From Pseudonocardiaceae bacterium YIM PH 21723 (GTDB taxonomy: Bacteria; Actinomycetota; Actinomycetes; Mycobacteriales; Pseudonocardiaceae), in contig QZFT01000040.1 of the NCBI GenBank assembly GCA_003600225.1, forward strand, positions 16,088 through 80,087: a stretch of 64,000 nucleotides of DNA. The letters run 5' to 3'. The translations under genes were made by a program, and so were the position numbers. The notes beneath the pieces were generated by a model that worked only from the letters and a program-made list of their open reading frames with translations, did not search any database and was not told where the DNA came from. Shown here piece after piece: positions 39,234-48,109 of this stretch (the first letter of the stretch is position 1; each line of letters starts with the position of its first letter).

Positions 39234-40211
39234 GTGCACGACGACGTAGCCCGCGCCATCGTCCGCATCGGCTGCGTCCTGGGCAGTTCCGCCGGGCGCG
39301 AGGAGAAGGCAGCGGAAGTACTGACGGCCATCCGCACCGTGGTGCCCTTCGCCGCAGGCTCTATCTCTCGGGCCCAGCTGGACGATGAAGATCATGTCTC
39401 GGTGGTCAACCTGGGCTATCCGGATGCGGTCCAACACCACCTGAACACCTGGTTCGTCCGTAATGACGCGGCATTCCTGCGGCTGGCCGACCCGAACACC
39501 AAACCCGGTCGCTGGCAGGATCTGCCGTTCAAATACGAGGACACGTACACCGCGAAACAGGTGTTGATGCCGGCCGGTTTCAGCAATGGCGTGACCGTGC
39601 GGATGTTCACCAAGAACGACCGGTACACCGGCAGCCTGCACGTGAGCACGGTGGAGAAGGACCAGCCCGTCGACTCCACCCGCGAGCTGTGGTCCGCGTT
39701 GTCCAGGATGCTCAGCGGCCTGGTCGACCCGCTCGCCGAATCCCTCGAAGAGCTGCGCAAACACCCCGATGACCGCAATGCCGTGCTGGTCACGCCCTCG
39801 ATGAAGGTGGTCGGCATCCCCGGCACCGCCGCAGGCCCGCTCCTGCATCAGGGCAGCGAGGTGATCACCGAGATCCTGCGCGGCGTCTGGCCGTCCGCGC
39901 CGAGGTCCTTCTGGTGGCCGTCCGCACACGGTGACTTCCATCGGGTGACGGTCAGCCCCGGCCGGGATCACCTGCTGGTCTCCGAGCGCCCGGCCACCCC
40001 GCCGTACGGACTGTCCCGGCGGGAGATGGAGGTGCTCAGCCTGGTGGCCACCGGCCGGACCAACATCCAGATCGCCAACTCGCTGCAGATCTCCCCGAAG
40101 ACGGTCGCCAAGCACGTGGAGAACCTGATGTCCAAGATGGACGCGACCTGCCGGACGGAGATCGCCGTCCAGGCGACCCGGTCGGAGCTGTTGATCGCTC
40201 CGGCGGCTTAG
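39234..40211 (+). CDS. LuxR-type transcriptional regulator with GAF-like sensor
   Basis: This 325-residue protein has an N-terminal GAF-like domain of about 160 residues ('EVLTAIRTVVPFAAGSISRA', 'VTVRMFTKNDRYTGSLHVST'). A middle region precedes a C-terminal LuxR helix-turn-helix: 'YGLSRREMEVLSLVATGRTN', 'IANSLQISPKTVAKHVENLM'. GTG 39234 follows AAGGG by 8 bases. It is the nearest regulator to the His-rich peptide gene, but no direct link is visible. The second large inverted-repeat element follows its stop by 19 bases. Confidence 0.88.
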   Translation: MHDDVARAIVRIGCVLGSSAGREEKAAEVLTAIRTVVPFAAGSISRAQLDDEDHVSVVNLGYPDAVQHHLNTWFVRNDAAFLRLADPNTKPGRWQDLPFKYEDTYTAKQVLMPAGFSNGVTVRMFTKNDRYTGSLHVSTVEKDQPVDSTRELWSALSRMLSGLVDPLAESLEELRKHPDDRNAVLVTPSMKVVGIPGTAAGPLLHQGSEVITEILRGVWPSAPRSFWWPSAHGDFHRVTVSPGRDHLLVSERPATPPYGLSRREMEVLSLVATGRTNIQIANSLQISPKTVAKHVENLMSKMDATCRTEIAVQATRSELLIAPAA

Positions 40212-40230
40212 GGCTGTTGGGGTTGGGTCT

Positions 40231-40763
40231 GGCTCTTTGTCGAAAGATGGCTTTGGAGGGGGAGACGGGTGGTTGGGCCCGTCTTTCCTGCCTGCGTGTC
40301 GGGTAGGGGCACGCCGGTCTGGGCCTTCGGCTGAAACAGGGCCGACTCAGGCCTTCGGGCCAAGATCGCTTCCGATCCCGATCCCATGCGGACCTGCGTG
40401 TGACCGGTGGGGCCCCTGTGACCAGTGGTGCTCCTGTGGGTGAAAGGGTCGTGGTTGTTCCATCTTCAAGATGGATTTGGGGCCCCGAATCCATCTTGAA
40501 GATGGAACAACGGCTTGGTCCACTGTGGACTGGACGGGGGCTGAGTGGTCTCGCGCAGGACAACAGGTGCGTGATCGACACCTAGAGTGATTCGGGACAC
40601 CATCGGGCCACGAAATGTGGGCGCGACCAAGCCTCCCGATGACACCAGGTCACCCCGACGGCAGCAGACAGCCAGTCAGGCGTGCCCCCACGCAACACGC
40701 AGGCAGGAAAGACGCGGCCGCAAGCCCGTCTCCCCCTCCAAAGCCCTCTTTCGACAACAGGCC
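40231..40763. repeat. 533-bp inverted-repeat element (copy 2)
   Basis: The ends at 40231-40269 and 40725-40763 are inverted repeats of about 38 bp (CTTTGGAGGGGGAGACGGG and TGTCGAAAG shared) and match those of the copy at 17006. Inner paired blocks include CTTTCCTGCCTGCGTGT (40281) with ACACGCAGGCAGGAAAG (40694). A family B palindrome lies near the centre. No credible gene is inside. It separates two convergent genes, stops at 40211 and 40783, each within 20 bases of an element end. Confidence 0.82.
40457..40508. repeat. Family B palindrome (CATCTTCAAGATG core), inside element copy 2
   Basis: The 21-bp perfect arms at 40457-40477 and 40488-40508 have the same core CCATCTTCAAGATGG as the copy at 17305. 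A TCCACTGTGGA motif follows at 40519. Confidence 0.87.
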
Positions 40764-40782
40764 AGACGCAACCCCGAAGGGA

Positions 40783-41187
40783 TCAGGTCTGCGGCCAGCG
40801 CTTCAGGAAGGCGAGCAGCTGCCGGCCGGTCTCGGTGAGCTCCTTGCCGGTGCCGTTGCAGTTCTTGCAGTCCGGGTTCTTGCTGGCCAGGGTGTGCGCC
40901 TCCGCGATGGGTGACTTCTCGCCGAGCTTGAAGTTCACGTACTCGTCGAAGCTGTAGACGTTCTTGTGGTTGTTGGCCGCCGCGTACTCCTTGAGCTCCT
41001 GCCACTCCTCTTTGATCTCGGCCAGCCGCCTGGCCACCGTCGCCGAGGACAGGAACTGCTTGGCGCCCTTGCGCAGCCGTAGATCCTGGGCACTGAACTC
41101 GCCGTCGGCCGGGTCAGGGTTCTTCCCCGAGCCGTCGCAGCATGTGCACTCCTGGTCCCACGCCGTCTCCAGGACAGACAGATCCAT
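40783..41187 (-). CDS. Small protein with two DnaJ-like CxxCxGxG motifs
   Basis: This 134-residue protein has CTCCDGSGK near the N-terminus (about 14-22) and CKNCNGTGK near the C-terminus (about 108-116), the C-x2-C-x-G-x-G zinc-finger pattern of DnaJ. The middle is helical ('ATVARRLAEIKEEWQELKEY'). The two halves may together bind zinc. ATG 41187 follows CAGGAG by 7 bases. No J domain is present, and the function is unknown. Converges on the LuxR gene across the large repeat element. Confidence 0.75.
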   Translation of the reverse strand: MDLSVLETAWDQECTCCDGSGKNPDPADGEFSAQDLRLRKGAKQFLSSATVARRLAEIKEEWQELKEYAAANNHKNVYSFDEYVNFKLGEKSPIAEAHTLASKNPDCKNCNGTGKELTETGRQLLAFLKRWPQT

Positions 41188-41396
41188 TACTCACTCCTGA
41201 TCCGCACACTGCACCGATCCACCTATTGTGCGAGACAACGCGGGTGAGTGCACTCCCCAGGTTGGGCACTCTTTGTGATCGGTCGGTAACGCCAGGGGCT
41301 CTCGGCATCTGGAATTTCGATCGGCACATCCCCGCATCCGCATCCCTGCCTCGTAAGATGCGGTCGGAACGCTTGAACTCTGGAGGAGGAACCCCG

Positions 41397-42431
41397 ATGC
41401 CCATCGCGAGCCCCGAGGTCTACGCGGAGATGCTGGACCGGGCCAAGGCGAACCAGTTCGCCTACCCGGCCATCAACGTGACCTCGTCGGAGACGCTGAA
41501 CGCGGCGCTGCGCGGATTCGCCGAGGCCGAGAGCGACGGCATCATCCAGGTTTCCACCGGCGGCGCGGAATTCGCCTCCGGGACCAAGGTGAAGGACATG
41601 GTCACCGGTGCGACCGCGCTGGCCGAGTTCGCCCACGTCGTGGCCGCGAAGTACCCGGTGAACATCGCCCTGCACACCGACCACTGCCCGAAGGACAAGC
41701 TGGACGGCTTCGTGCGCCCGCTGATCGCCATCAGCGCCGAGCGCGTAGCCCGCGGCGAGAACCCGCTCTTCCAGTCGCACATGTGGGACGGCTCCGCGGT
41801 GCCGTTGGACGAGAACCTGAAGATCGCCCAGGAGCTGCTGGCCGAGGCCGTGAAGGCGCAGATCATCCTGGAGATCGAGGTCGGCGTGGTCGGCGGCGAG
41901 GAGGACGGCGTCGACAACGAGATCAACGACAAGCTGTACACCTCGGCCGAGGACTACCTGAAGACCGTCGACGCGCTCGGCTCCGGGGAGAACGGCCGCT
42001 ACCTGCTGGCCGCTACCTTCGGCAACGTGCACGGCGTCTACAAGCCGGGCAACGTGAAGCTGCGCCCGGAGATCCTCAAGAAGGGCCAGGACGTGGTGGC
42101 CGAGAAGCTGGGCCTCGCGGCCGGCTCCAAGCCGTTCGACCTGGTATTCCACGGTGGCTCCGGCTCGCTGCTGGAGGAGATCCACGAGGCGGTGTCCTAC
42201 GGCGTCATCAAGATGAACATCGACACGGACACCCAGTACTCGTTCACCCGCCCGATCGCCGCGCACATGTTCGCCAACTACGACGGTGTACTGAAGGTGG
42301 ACGGCGAGGTCGGCAACAAGAAGGTCTACGACCCGCGTTCGTACCTGAAGGCCGCCGAGCAGTCGATGGCCGCGCGTATCGCCAAGGCCTGTGAGGACCT
42401 GAAGTCCGCCGGCCGCATGATCGCCGGTTAG
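41397..42431 (+). CDS. fba: Class II fructose-bisphosphate aldolase
   Basis: This 344-residue zinc-dependent aldolase of glycolysis and gluconeogenesis has the metal site in 'IALHTDHCPKDKLDGFVRPL', 'EIEVGVVGGEEDGVDN', 'TFGNVHGVYKPGNVKL', 'FHGGSGSLLEEIHEAV' and the substrate loop 'KMNIDTDTQYSFTRPI'. All residues are intact. ATG 41397 follows TGGAGGAGG, a strong ribosome site. An in-frame extension upstream to 41142 is not part of the protein. The same gene lies near DUF3151 and purA in M. tuberculosis (Rv0363c). Confidence 0.97.
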   Translation: MPIASPEVYAEMLDRAKANQFAYPAINVTSSETLNAALRGFAEAESDGIIQVSTGGAEFASGTKVKDMVTGATALAEFAHVVAAKYPVNIALHTDHCPKDKLDGFVRPLIAISAERVARGENPLFQSHMWDGSAVPLDENLKIAQELLAEAVKAQIILEIEVGVVGGEEDGVDNEINDKLYTSAEDYLKTVDALGSGENGRYLLAATFGNVHGVYKPGNVKLRPEILKKGQDVVAEKLGLAAGSKPFDLVFHGGSGSLLEEIHEAVSYGVIKMNIDTDTQYSFTRPIAAHMFANYDGVLKVDGEVGNKKVYDPRSYLKAAEQSMAARIAKACEDLKSAGRMIAG

Positions 42432-42455
42432 TTTCTGCAGAAATTGTTCCAGGTC

Positions 42456-42487
42456 AGGGGACGGTTCATCCAGGTGAACCGTCCCCT
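42456..42487 (+). terminator. fba terminator hairpin
   Basis: The 13-bp perfect stem AGGGGACGGTTCA (42456-42468) pairs with TGAACCGTCCCCT (42475-42487). Just upstream TTTCTGCAGAAA (42432-42443) repeats the family D arm core. Confidence 0.85.
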
Positions 42488-42530
42488 TGCCGGATAGCGG
42501 CATCGGCAAGATCAGTCCACGATTGATCGA

Positions 42531-43331
42531 GTGATGGATGTCGTGGACGCAGTGGAATCAGTGGAGCAGCTGGCTGTCGGCTGGAAAGCCGTTGCCCTGG
42601 ACCGGGATCCGGCCGCGGATGTCCGCGATCTGCCCGGAATCGCCGTGCGCTGGGTGGACGGCCGGTTCGCCTTCTGGAACGCCATCACGCTGACCGAGAC
42701 CGGTATCGGCCCGGAGACCCTGGATCTGCGCCTCGCCCAGATCGTGCAGATCATGCGGACCAAGCACCGGCCCGGTTTCCTGTGGCTGTTCGAGGACCTG
42801 CTGACCGCCGAGGCCCGCGCCGAACTGCCCGGGCTCATCGACCGGACCGGGCTGTCCTGGGCGATGGACTGCACCGCGATGGCGGGCGATGTGCTGCCCA
42901 TCCCGGAGCCCACCCACCCCGATCTGACCTTCGTCCGGGTGACCACGGACGAGCAGCTGACCGCCTACGCCGACCTGAACTCCCGAGCCTACGGATTCGA
43001 CCTGGCCGACGGCCGGGACGGCCTGGAGGGTTCCGGGCTGTGGCGGTCCGGGATCCACGCCTACCTGGCCCTGCGGGACGGCATCCCGGTGGCCTGCGCG
43101 GGCACGGTGGACACCGCCGGGCGGCTCTTCGTCGTGCTGGTGGCCACCGACCCGGAGCACCAGGGCAAGGGCTACGGCGAGGCGGTGACCCGCAAGGCTC
43201 TCCACGAGGGACACCTGGCCACCGGGCTGAGCCGCGCGACGCTGCACGCCACCGAGGCGGGGCGGCCGGTCTACGCGCGCATCGGGCTGCGGCCCGGCAC
43301 CCGGATCCCGCTCTACTCCCTGAAAGATTGA
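42531..43331 (+). CDS. GNAT-family N-acetyltransferase
   Basis: This 266-residue protein has an N-terminal half of unclear fold ('DLPGIAVRWVDGRFAFWNAI') followed by a GNAT domain with the acetyl-CoA loop 'VLVATDPEHQGKGYGEAVTRKAL' and 'HATEAGRPVYARIGLRPGTR'. The substrate is unknown. GTG 42531 or ATG 42534 could be the start. Confidence 0.85.
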   Translation: MMDVVDAVESVEQLAVGWKAVALDRDPAADVRDLPGIAVRWVDGRFAFWNAITLTETGIGPETLDLRLAQIVQIMRTKHRPGFLWLFEDLLTAEARAELPGLIDRTGLSWAMDCTAMAGDVLPIPEPTHPDLTFVRVTTDEQLTAYADLNSRAYGFDLADGRDGLEGSGLWRSGIHAYLALRDGIPVACAGTVDTAGRLFVVLVATDPEHQGKGYGEAVTRKALHEGHLATGLSRATLHATEAGRPVYARIGLRPGTRIPLYSLKD

Positions 43332-43357
43332 TCCATATAGCCCAGTAGGGTGAGGGC

Positions 43358-43444
43358 ATGATGAACCAACGGGTGGTGGCAGCAGTCCTCGTCGGTGCGC
43401 TCGTACTGGGCGTTCTGAGCGTCGTCATCTCGGTTCTGGGTTGA
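43358..43444 (+). CDS. 28-residue single-helix membrane peptide
   Basis: This short frame, MMNQRVVAAVLVGALVLGVL and on to SVLG, lies between a GNAT gene and DUF3151. The peptide is almost entirely one hydrophobic helix with Arg/Gln at the N-terminus. TAGGGTGAGGG sits 2-8 bases upstream of the first ATG, giving a convincing ribosome site. The function is unknown; such peptides often regulate membrane complexes. Confidence 0.6.
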   Translation: MMNQRVVAAVLVGALVLGVLSVVISVLG

Positions 43445-43461
43445 GCAAATAGAGTTGCCGC

Positions 43462-43878
43462 ATGGATCTCCACGGCAACCTGCTCGGCCCTGAGCCGACG
43501 AAACTTCCGGAGCGGACCGAGTCGGCCGCCGCACTCGCCAATGGCGCCGACCCGGCCGACGTGGTGCGCATCGACCCGTCGGCCAGCGCCGCGTGGGCCG
43601 CACTGGCCGAACTCGCCCTGTCCGCCGATGAACCGGTCGCCGCGTACGCCTACGCCCGTACCGGGTACCACCGTGGCCTCGACCAGCTGCGCCGCGCCGG
43701 GTGGAAGGGCCACGGCCCGATTCCGTGGTCGCACGTGCCGAACCAGGGCTTCCTGCGGGCACTCGCGGCGCTGACCAAGGCGGCCGACCTCATCAATGAC
43801 GAGGAGGAGGCAGTCCGCTGCCGGAACTTCCTCGTCGACAGCGACCCGGCGGCCGCGGCCGAACTCGGTCTGGGATGA
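43462..43878 (+). CDS. DUF3151 protein
   Basis: This 138-residue helical cytoplasmic protein is conserved across actinobacteria. 'NLLGPEPTKLPERTESAAAL', 'YAYARTGYHRGLDQLRRAGW' and 'GPIPWSHVPNQGFLRALAAL' are characteristic. M. tuberculosis Rv0360c lies in the same fba-purA interval. The function is unknown. Its stop overlaps the next start (ATGA). Confidence 0.88.
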   Translation: MDLHGNLLGPEPTKLPERTESAAALANGADPADVVRIDPSASAAWAALAELALSADEPVAAYAYARTGYHRGLDQLRRAGWKGHGPIPWSHVPNQGFLRALAALTKAADLINDEEEAVRCRNFLVDSDPAAAAELGLG

Positions 43879-44465
43879 CCGCTGAGAACAGCTACTCCTT
43901 CGTCAGCACCTGGAATCTGACCGGCACCATCGACGAGGTCGAGGCGATCTTCGACGAGCCGGCCCGGATGCCGGTGTGGTGGCCGTCGGTCTACCTCGAT
44001 GTCACGCAGCTGGAACCGGGTGACGAGCGGGGAGTCGGCCGGGTCATCTCGATCTACTCCACCGGCTGGCTGCCCTACACGCTGAAGTGGAAGTTCAAGG
44101 TCACCGAGCGGACCGGCACCCGGAGCCGGTTCGAGGCCTGGGGCGACTTCGCCGGCTGGGGCGGCTACGAGCTGTCTCAGCACGGCAACCACGTCCAGGT
44201 GGTGTGGAACTGGCACGTCCAGGCGGACAAGCCGCTGCTGGCGAGCCTGTCCTGGCTACTGAAGCCGATCTTCGCGGCGAATCACGAGTGGGCGATGCGC
44301 CAGGGTCACAAGGCCATCGGGCTGGAACTGGCCCGGCGCCGGGCACTCAGCCCGGCCGAGCTGGCGTTGATCCCGTCGCCCCAGCCGCGCAGCAAACCGC
44401 TGCTGCTGGGCGGCGTCGTCGTGGCCGCGGCCACCGGCACGTTCCTCTGGCTCCGCCGCCGCTGA
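43875..44465 (+). CDS. SRPBCC (START-like) protein with C-terminal membrane anchor
   Basis: This 196-residue protein has an N-terminal hydrophobic-ligand-binding SRPBCC fold ('YSFVSTWNLTGTIDEVEAIF', 'MPVWWPSVYLDVTQLEPGDE', 'NHVQVVWNWHVQADKPLLAS'). A C-terminal helix follows (LLLGGVVVAAATGTFLWL) with RRR at the end, so the domain faces the cytoplasm. It is translationally coupled to DUF3151. The ligand is unknown. Confidence 0.85.
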   Translation: MTAENSYSFVSTWNLTGTIDEVEAIFDEPARMPVWWPSVYLDVTQLEPGDERGVGRVISIYSTGWLPYTLKWKFKVTERTGTRSRFEAWGDFAGWGGYELSQHGNHVQVVWNWHVQADKPLLASLSWLLKPIFAANHEWAMRQGHKAIGLELARRRALSPAELALIPSPQPRSKPLLLGGVVVAAATGTFLWLRRR

Positions 44466-44472
44466 ACCAGTT

Positions 44473-44525
44473 CCGAAGTCGGCGATGTTCGGGCACGCCT
44501 TTCGCCCGAACATCGCCAACTTCGG
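44473..44525. repeat. Family A-like palindrome between convergent genes
   Basis: The arms CCGAAGTCGGCGATGTTCGG.. (44473-44494) and 44504-44525 pair over 22 bp with one mismatch. The core GGCGATGTTCG is shared with the 11617 copy. It lies between the SRPBCC and HNH stops. Confidence 0.86.
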
Positions 44526-44532
44526 AGGTCTG

Positions 44533-45147
44533 TCAGGCGCAGGTGTCCAACATGGACTGGACGGCGGACTTCTCCGACTCCTGCAAGGTGAGCTGGTACT
44601 TGTGCTTCACCGCGACCCACATCCGGGAGTACTCGCACCAGTACTCCTGCGCGGGCGGCTTCCAGGCGGCCGGGTCACGGTCGCCCTTCGACCGGTTCGA
44701 ACTCGCCGAGACCGCGATCAGCTGCGGCGCGTCCAGATCGTTGGCGAAGTCCTGCCGCTGCCGGTCGGTCCAGTCACTGGCCCCCGACTTGCACGCCTCC
44801 ATCAACGGCACGAAGTGATCGATGTCCACATCGGACGCGTCGTTCAGCGTCTCGTTGTCGTACGGGCTGAACCATGACCCGCTCACCGGGTGACAGTCCT
44901 CGTCCGTGGACACCCCGGAACCGTCGCGCTTGAGCACCATCTCCCGGGTGTCGCACCGGCCCTCGATGGTGATCCAGTGCTTGAACTTCTTCCGGTCGTA
45001 GCCCGCCTTCGAGCCCTCGTCCGCGACGGTCAGCTCGGCCAGCTCACGAACAGCGGTGGCCTTGTCCGGGATGCCGGGCGGGGTGGCCATCGCCGGAGCG
45101 GCCAGCCCCACGGTCAGTGCGACCGTCGCCAGTACTACGCGGAACAT
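44533..45147 (-). CDS. Secreted HNH nuclease (DUF1524), copy 2
   Basis: This 204-residue protein has signal peptide MFRVVLATVALTVGLAAPAM and a mature start TPPGIP. The DUF1524/HNH core is 'DASDVDIDHFVPLMEACKSG', 'FANDLDAPQLIAVSASSNRS' and 'KGDRDPAAWKPP'. It is predicted to be a secreted metal-dependent nuclease. ATG 45147 lies inside the end of the upstream paralogue (13-base overlap), so the pair is translationally coupled. The pair clearly arose by tandem duplication. Confidence 0.88.
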   Translation of the reverse strand: MFRVVLATVALTVGLAAPAMATPPGIPDKATAVRELAELTVADEGSKAGYDRKKFKHWITIEGRCDTREMVLKRDGSGVSTDEDCHPVSGSWFSPYDNETLNDASDVDIDHFVPLMEACKSGASDWTDRQRQDFANDLDAPQLIAVSASSNRSKGDRDPAAWKPPAQEYWCEYSRMWVAVKHKYQLTLQESEKSAVQSMLDTCA

Positions 45148-45770
45148 GAGTTCAGCATCGACTGGAGGGCGGACTTCTCGGCCGGCTGCGCGGTCAAGCC
45201 GTAGTAGTTCTTCACCGTCACCCACATCTTCGCGTAGGTGCAGTAGTAGGAGGTCAGCGGCGGCTTCCAGGCAGCCGGGTCCTTGTCGCCCTTGGCCTGG
45301 TTGACGTTGTCGGTCACCGCGATCAGCTGCGGGCGGGACAGGTCGTTGGCGAAGTCCTGCCGCCGCTGGTCGGTCCAGCCACTGGCGCCGGACTTCCAGG
45401 CCTCGGACAACGGAACCACGTGGTCGATGTCCACATCGGACGCGGCGGTCCAGGTGGCACCGTCGTACGGGCTGAACCAGGAGCCGGAGGTCGCGCTACA
45501 GGAGCTGTTGGTGACCACGTTGGAACCGTCGCGCTTGAGCACGGTCTCCCGGGTGTCACAGCTGCCGGAGATGGTGATCCAGTGCTTGAACTTCTCCCGC
45601 GAGTAGCCGGTCTGCGGCCCCTCGGGAGCTTCGGTGATGCCGTTCAGGTAGCCCTGAGCGGTGGCCTTGCTGGGAATTCCCGGCGGAGTCGCCAGGGCGG
45701 GGGTGGCCACGCCCATAACGGCAGCGGCGGTCATGGCGGTCACGACTAACGCAGTGCGGAGTGTGCGCAT
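45135..45770 (-). CDS. Secreted HNH nuclease (DUF1524), copy 1
   Basis: This 211-residue protein has signal peptide MRTLRTALVVTAMTAAAVMG and a mature start TPPGIPSKATAQ. The core is 'ASDVDIDHVVPLSEAWKSGA', 'QDFANDLSRPQLIAVTDNVN' and 'QAKGDKDPAAWKPP'. Conserved Cys pairs suggest extracellular disulfides. It is an active-looking nuclease, possibly for nutrient DNA or defence. ATG 45770 begins the signal; no immunity gene is adjacent, consistent with secretion rather than a toxin system. Confidence 0.88.
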   Translation of the reverse strand: MRTLRTALVVTAMTAAAVMGVATPALATPPGIPSKATAQGYLNGITEAPEGPQTGYSREKFKHWITISGSCDTRETVLKRDGSNVVTNSSCSATSGSWFSPYDGATWTAASDVDIDHVVPLSEAWKSGASGWTDQRRQDFANDLSRPQLIAVTDNVNQAKGDKDPAAWKPPLTSYYCTYAKMWVTVKNYYGLTAQPAEKSALQSMLNSCSA

Positions 45771-45807
45771 GACTCCAGACGGTGACCGGTGTTGGTGTTT
45801 TTGGTCC

Positions 45808-45847
45808 ATGTTTTCGGCGAAGGGCACGGGTCCTTTTGCCGAACATG
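45808..45847 (-). terminator. Hairpin after the Rv0358-like gene
   Basis: CATGTTTTCGGCGAAGG (45808) pairs imperfectly with CCTTTTGCCGAACATG (45832-45847). It lies 3 bases past the stop at 45850 and resembles a decayed family A arm (GAACATG). Confidence 0.6.
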
Positions 45848-45849
45848 TC

Positions 45850-46461
45850 TCAACGCACCAGCAACAGATCCGTGGTGTGCCGATACCAGGTCCAGCCGGT
45901 CATCGGCCGCGGATGCCGCACCCCGTCCAGGCTGACCTGCGTCTCCTCGCAGGCGAGCTGGAACGCCCTGCTGTGATGGGTCTTCCGGCGCAGCGCGCCC
46001 CGCACCACGGTGACCTCCAGGCCCGATTCGGCATGCGGCGAAACGACGATCCGCTTCGCCGGGCCGTGCAGCACGTGCTCGCTGTCGCAGTAGGCGCTAC
46101 CGGTCACCGGTTCGATCACGCCCTGGCCGACGAGCACCCCGCCGACGTCGTCCCGGGCCAGCGGCACCGGGCGCGCCTCACCATCCACAGTGGACGCTCC
46201 ATGGAGCTTCGCGATCGCCGAGTCGCGCTCCGCGGGCAGGTAGCCGATCTCCAGGTGCAGGGCCTCGCGGCGCAGCAGCCGGAGCACCACGGCGGCGAGA
46301 TCCGAATCACGTCCATAGACGATCAATCGTCCGTTTGGCGGCAAAAGTTCGTCGACGTCGGCTTTTCCGGGCCGATTCGGTAGCTGATGGAAGCGGAGTC
46401 GACTACTCTGCGTTAGCGAATCGGGGGGCTGGTTTCCGCAGGCCAACGCCACAACGCTCAC
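45850..46461 (-). CDS. Conserved hypothetical protein (Rv0358-like)
   Basis: This 203-residue cytoplasmic protein contains 'NGRLIVYGRDSDLAAVVLRLLRR' near residue 45 and 'HLEIGYLPAERDSAIAKL'. It ends 'TGWTWYRHTTDLLLVR'. It is divergent from purA as Rv0358 is from Rv0357c. The function is unknown; a nucleotide-binding or lipid-kinase-like fold is possible but not shown. GTG 46461 is used. Confidence 0.7.
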   Translation of the reverse strand: MSVVALACGNQPPDSLTQSSRLRFHQLPNRPGKADVDELLPPNGRLIVYGRDSDLAAVVLRLLRREALHLEIGYLPAERDSAIAKLHGASTVDGEARPVPLARDDVGGVLVGQGVIEPVTGSAYCDSEHVLHGPAKRIVVSPHAESGLEVTVVRGALRRKTHHSRAFQLACEETQVSLDGVRHPRPMTGWTWYRHTTDLLLVR

Positions 46462-46529
46462 AGTCGGATCCTAAGTTAGGCTCGTACACCGGCATTCGTC
46501 TGGAGTAGTCCAGCACCCACATACGTTAA

Positions 46530-47831
<1,302 letters not shown>

Positions 47832-47846
47832 CAAGCGAAAAACATC

Positions 47847-47875
47847 TCGGCCCCCTGGGAATTCCAGGGGGCCGA
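47847..47875 (+). terminator. purA intrinsic terminator
   Basis: The stem TCGGCCCCCTGG (47847-47858) pairs with CCAGGGGGCCGA (47864-47875) around a 5-base loop, followed by TTTATTT, a classical rho-independent form. Confidence 0.92.
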
Positions 47876-47952
47876 TTTATTTCACCGGAGTACAAACGCG
47901 GTTGCGTCACGACGCGTTGACACCCCCTGGGGTGCGTGTAAATATCGGTGAC

Positions 47953-48033
47953 ATGGTCAGCCCTCGGATCGCGCTTGTCGAGCGCCTGCACGTCGATCTT
48001 CGACGCCAGGCCAGCTCCATGTGTTTCCGCTGA
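47953..48033 (+). CDS. Cysteine-containing leader peptide of the sulfonate operon
   Basis: This 26-codon frame begins MVSPRIALVE, contains RLHVDLRRQASSMC and ends with a Cys codon two codons before the stop (CFR). The RLHVDL...SSxC pattern is the short leader peptide found upstream of sulfur-uptake genes in actinobacteria, thought to sense cysteine supply through attenuation of translation. CGGTGA precedes the ATG. The ssu permease gene starts 76 bases after its stop. The assignment rests on pattern and position. Confidence 0.78.
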   Translation: MVSPRIALVERLHVDLRRQASSMCFR

Positions 48034-48109
48034 CCTCTTTTTTTCTGCGCAATTCGGTTGATTAATTCCCTTAATTTCGCGCATTCGACCACGTTCCGGG
48101 GAGTGAACA
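48034..48109 (+). promoter_or_regulatory. Leader region between the leader peptide and ssuC
   Basis: These 76 bases begin with a T tract (CTCTTTTTTTCTG) just after the leader stop, then an AT-rich part (GATTAATTCCCTTAATTTCG), and end with GGGGAGTG before GTG 48110. The placement fits ribosome-dependent control of access to the ssuC ribosome site. Confidence 0.5.

Noticed and set aside
45135..45770. HNH pair considered as a toxin-immunity system.
   Set aside because: Both proteins are nucleases with signal peptides, and no small immunity gene is adjacent.
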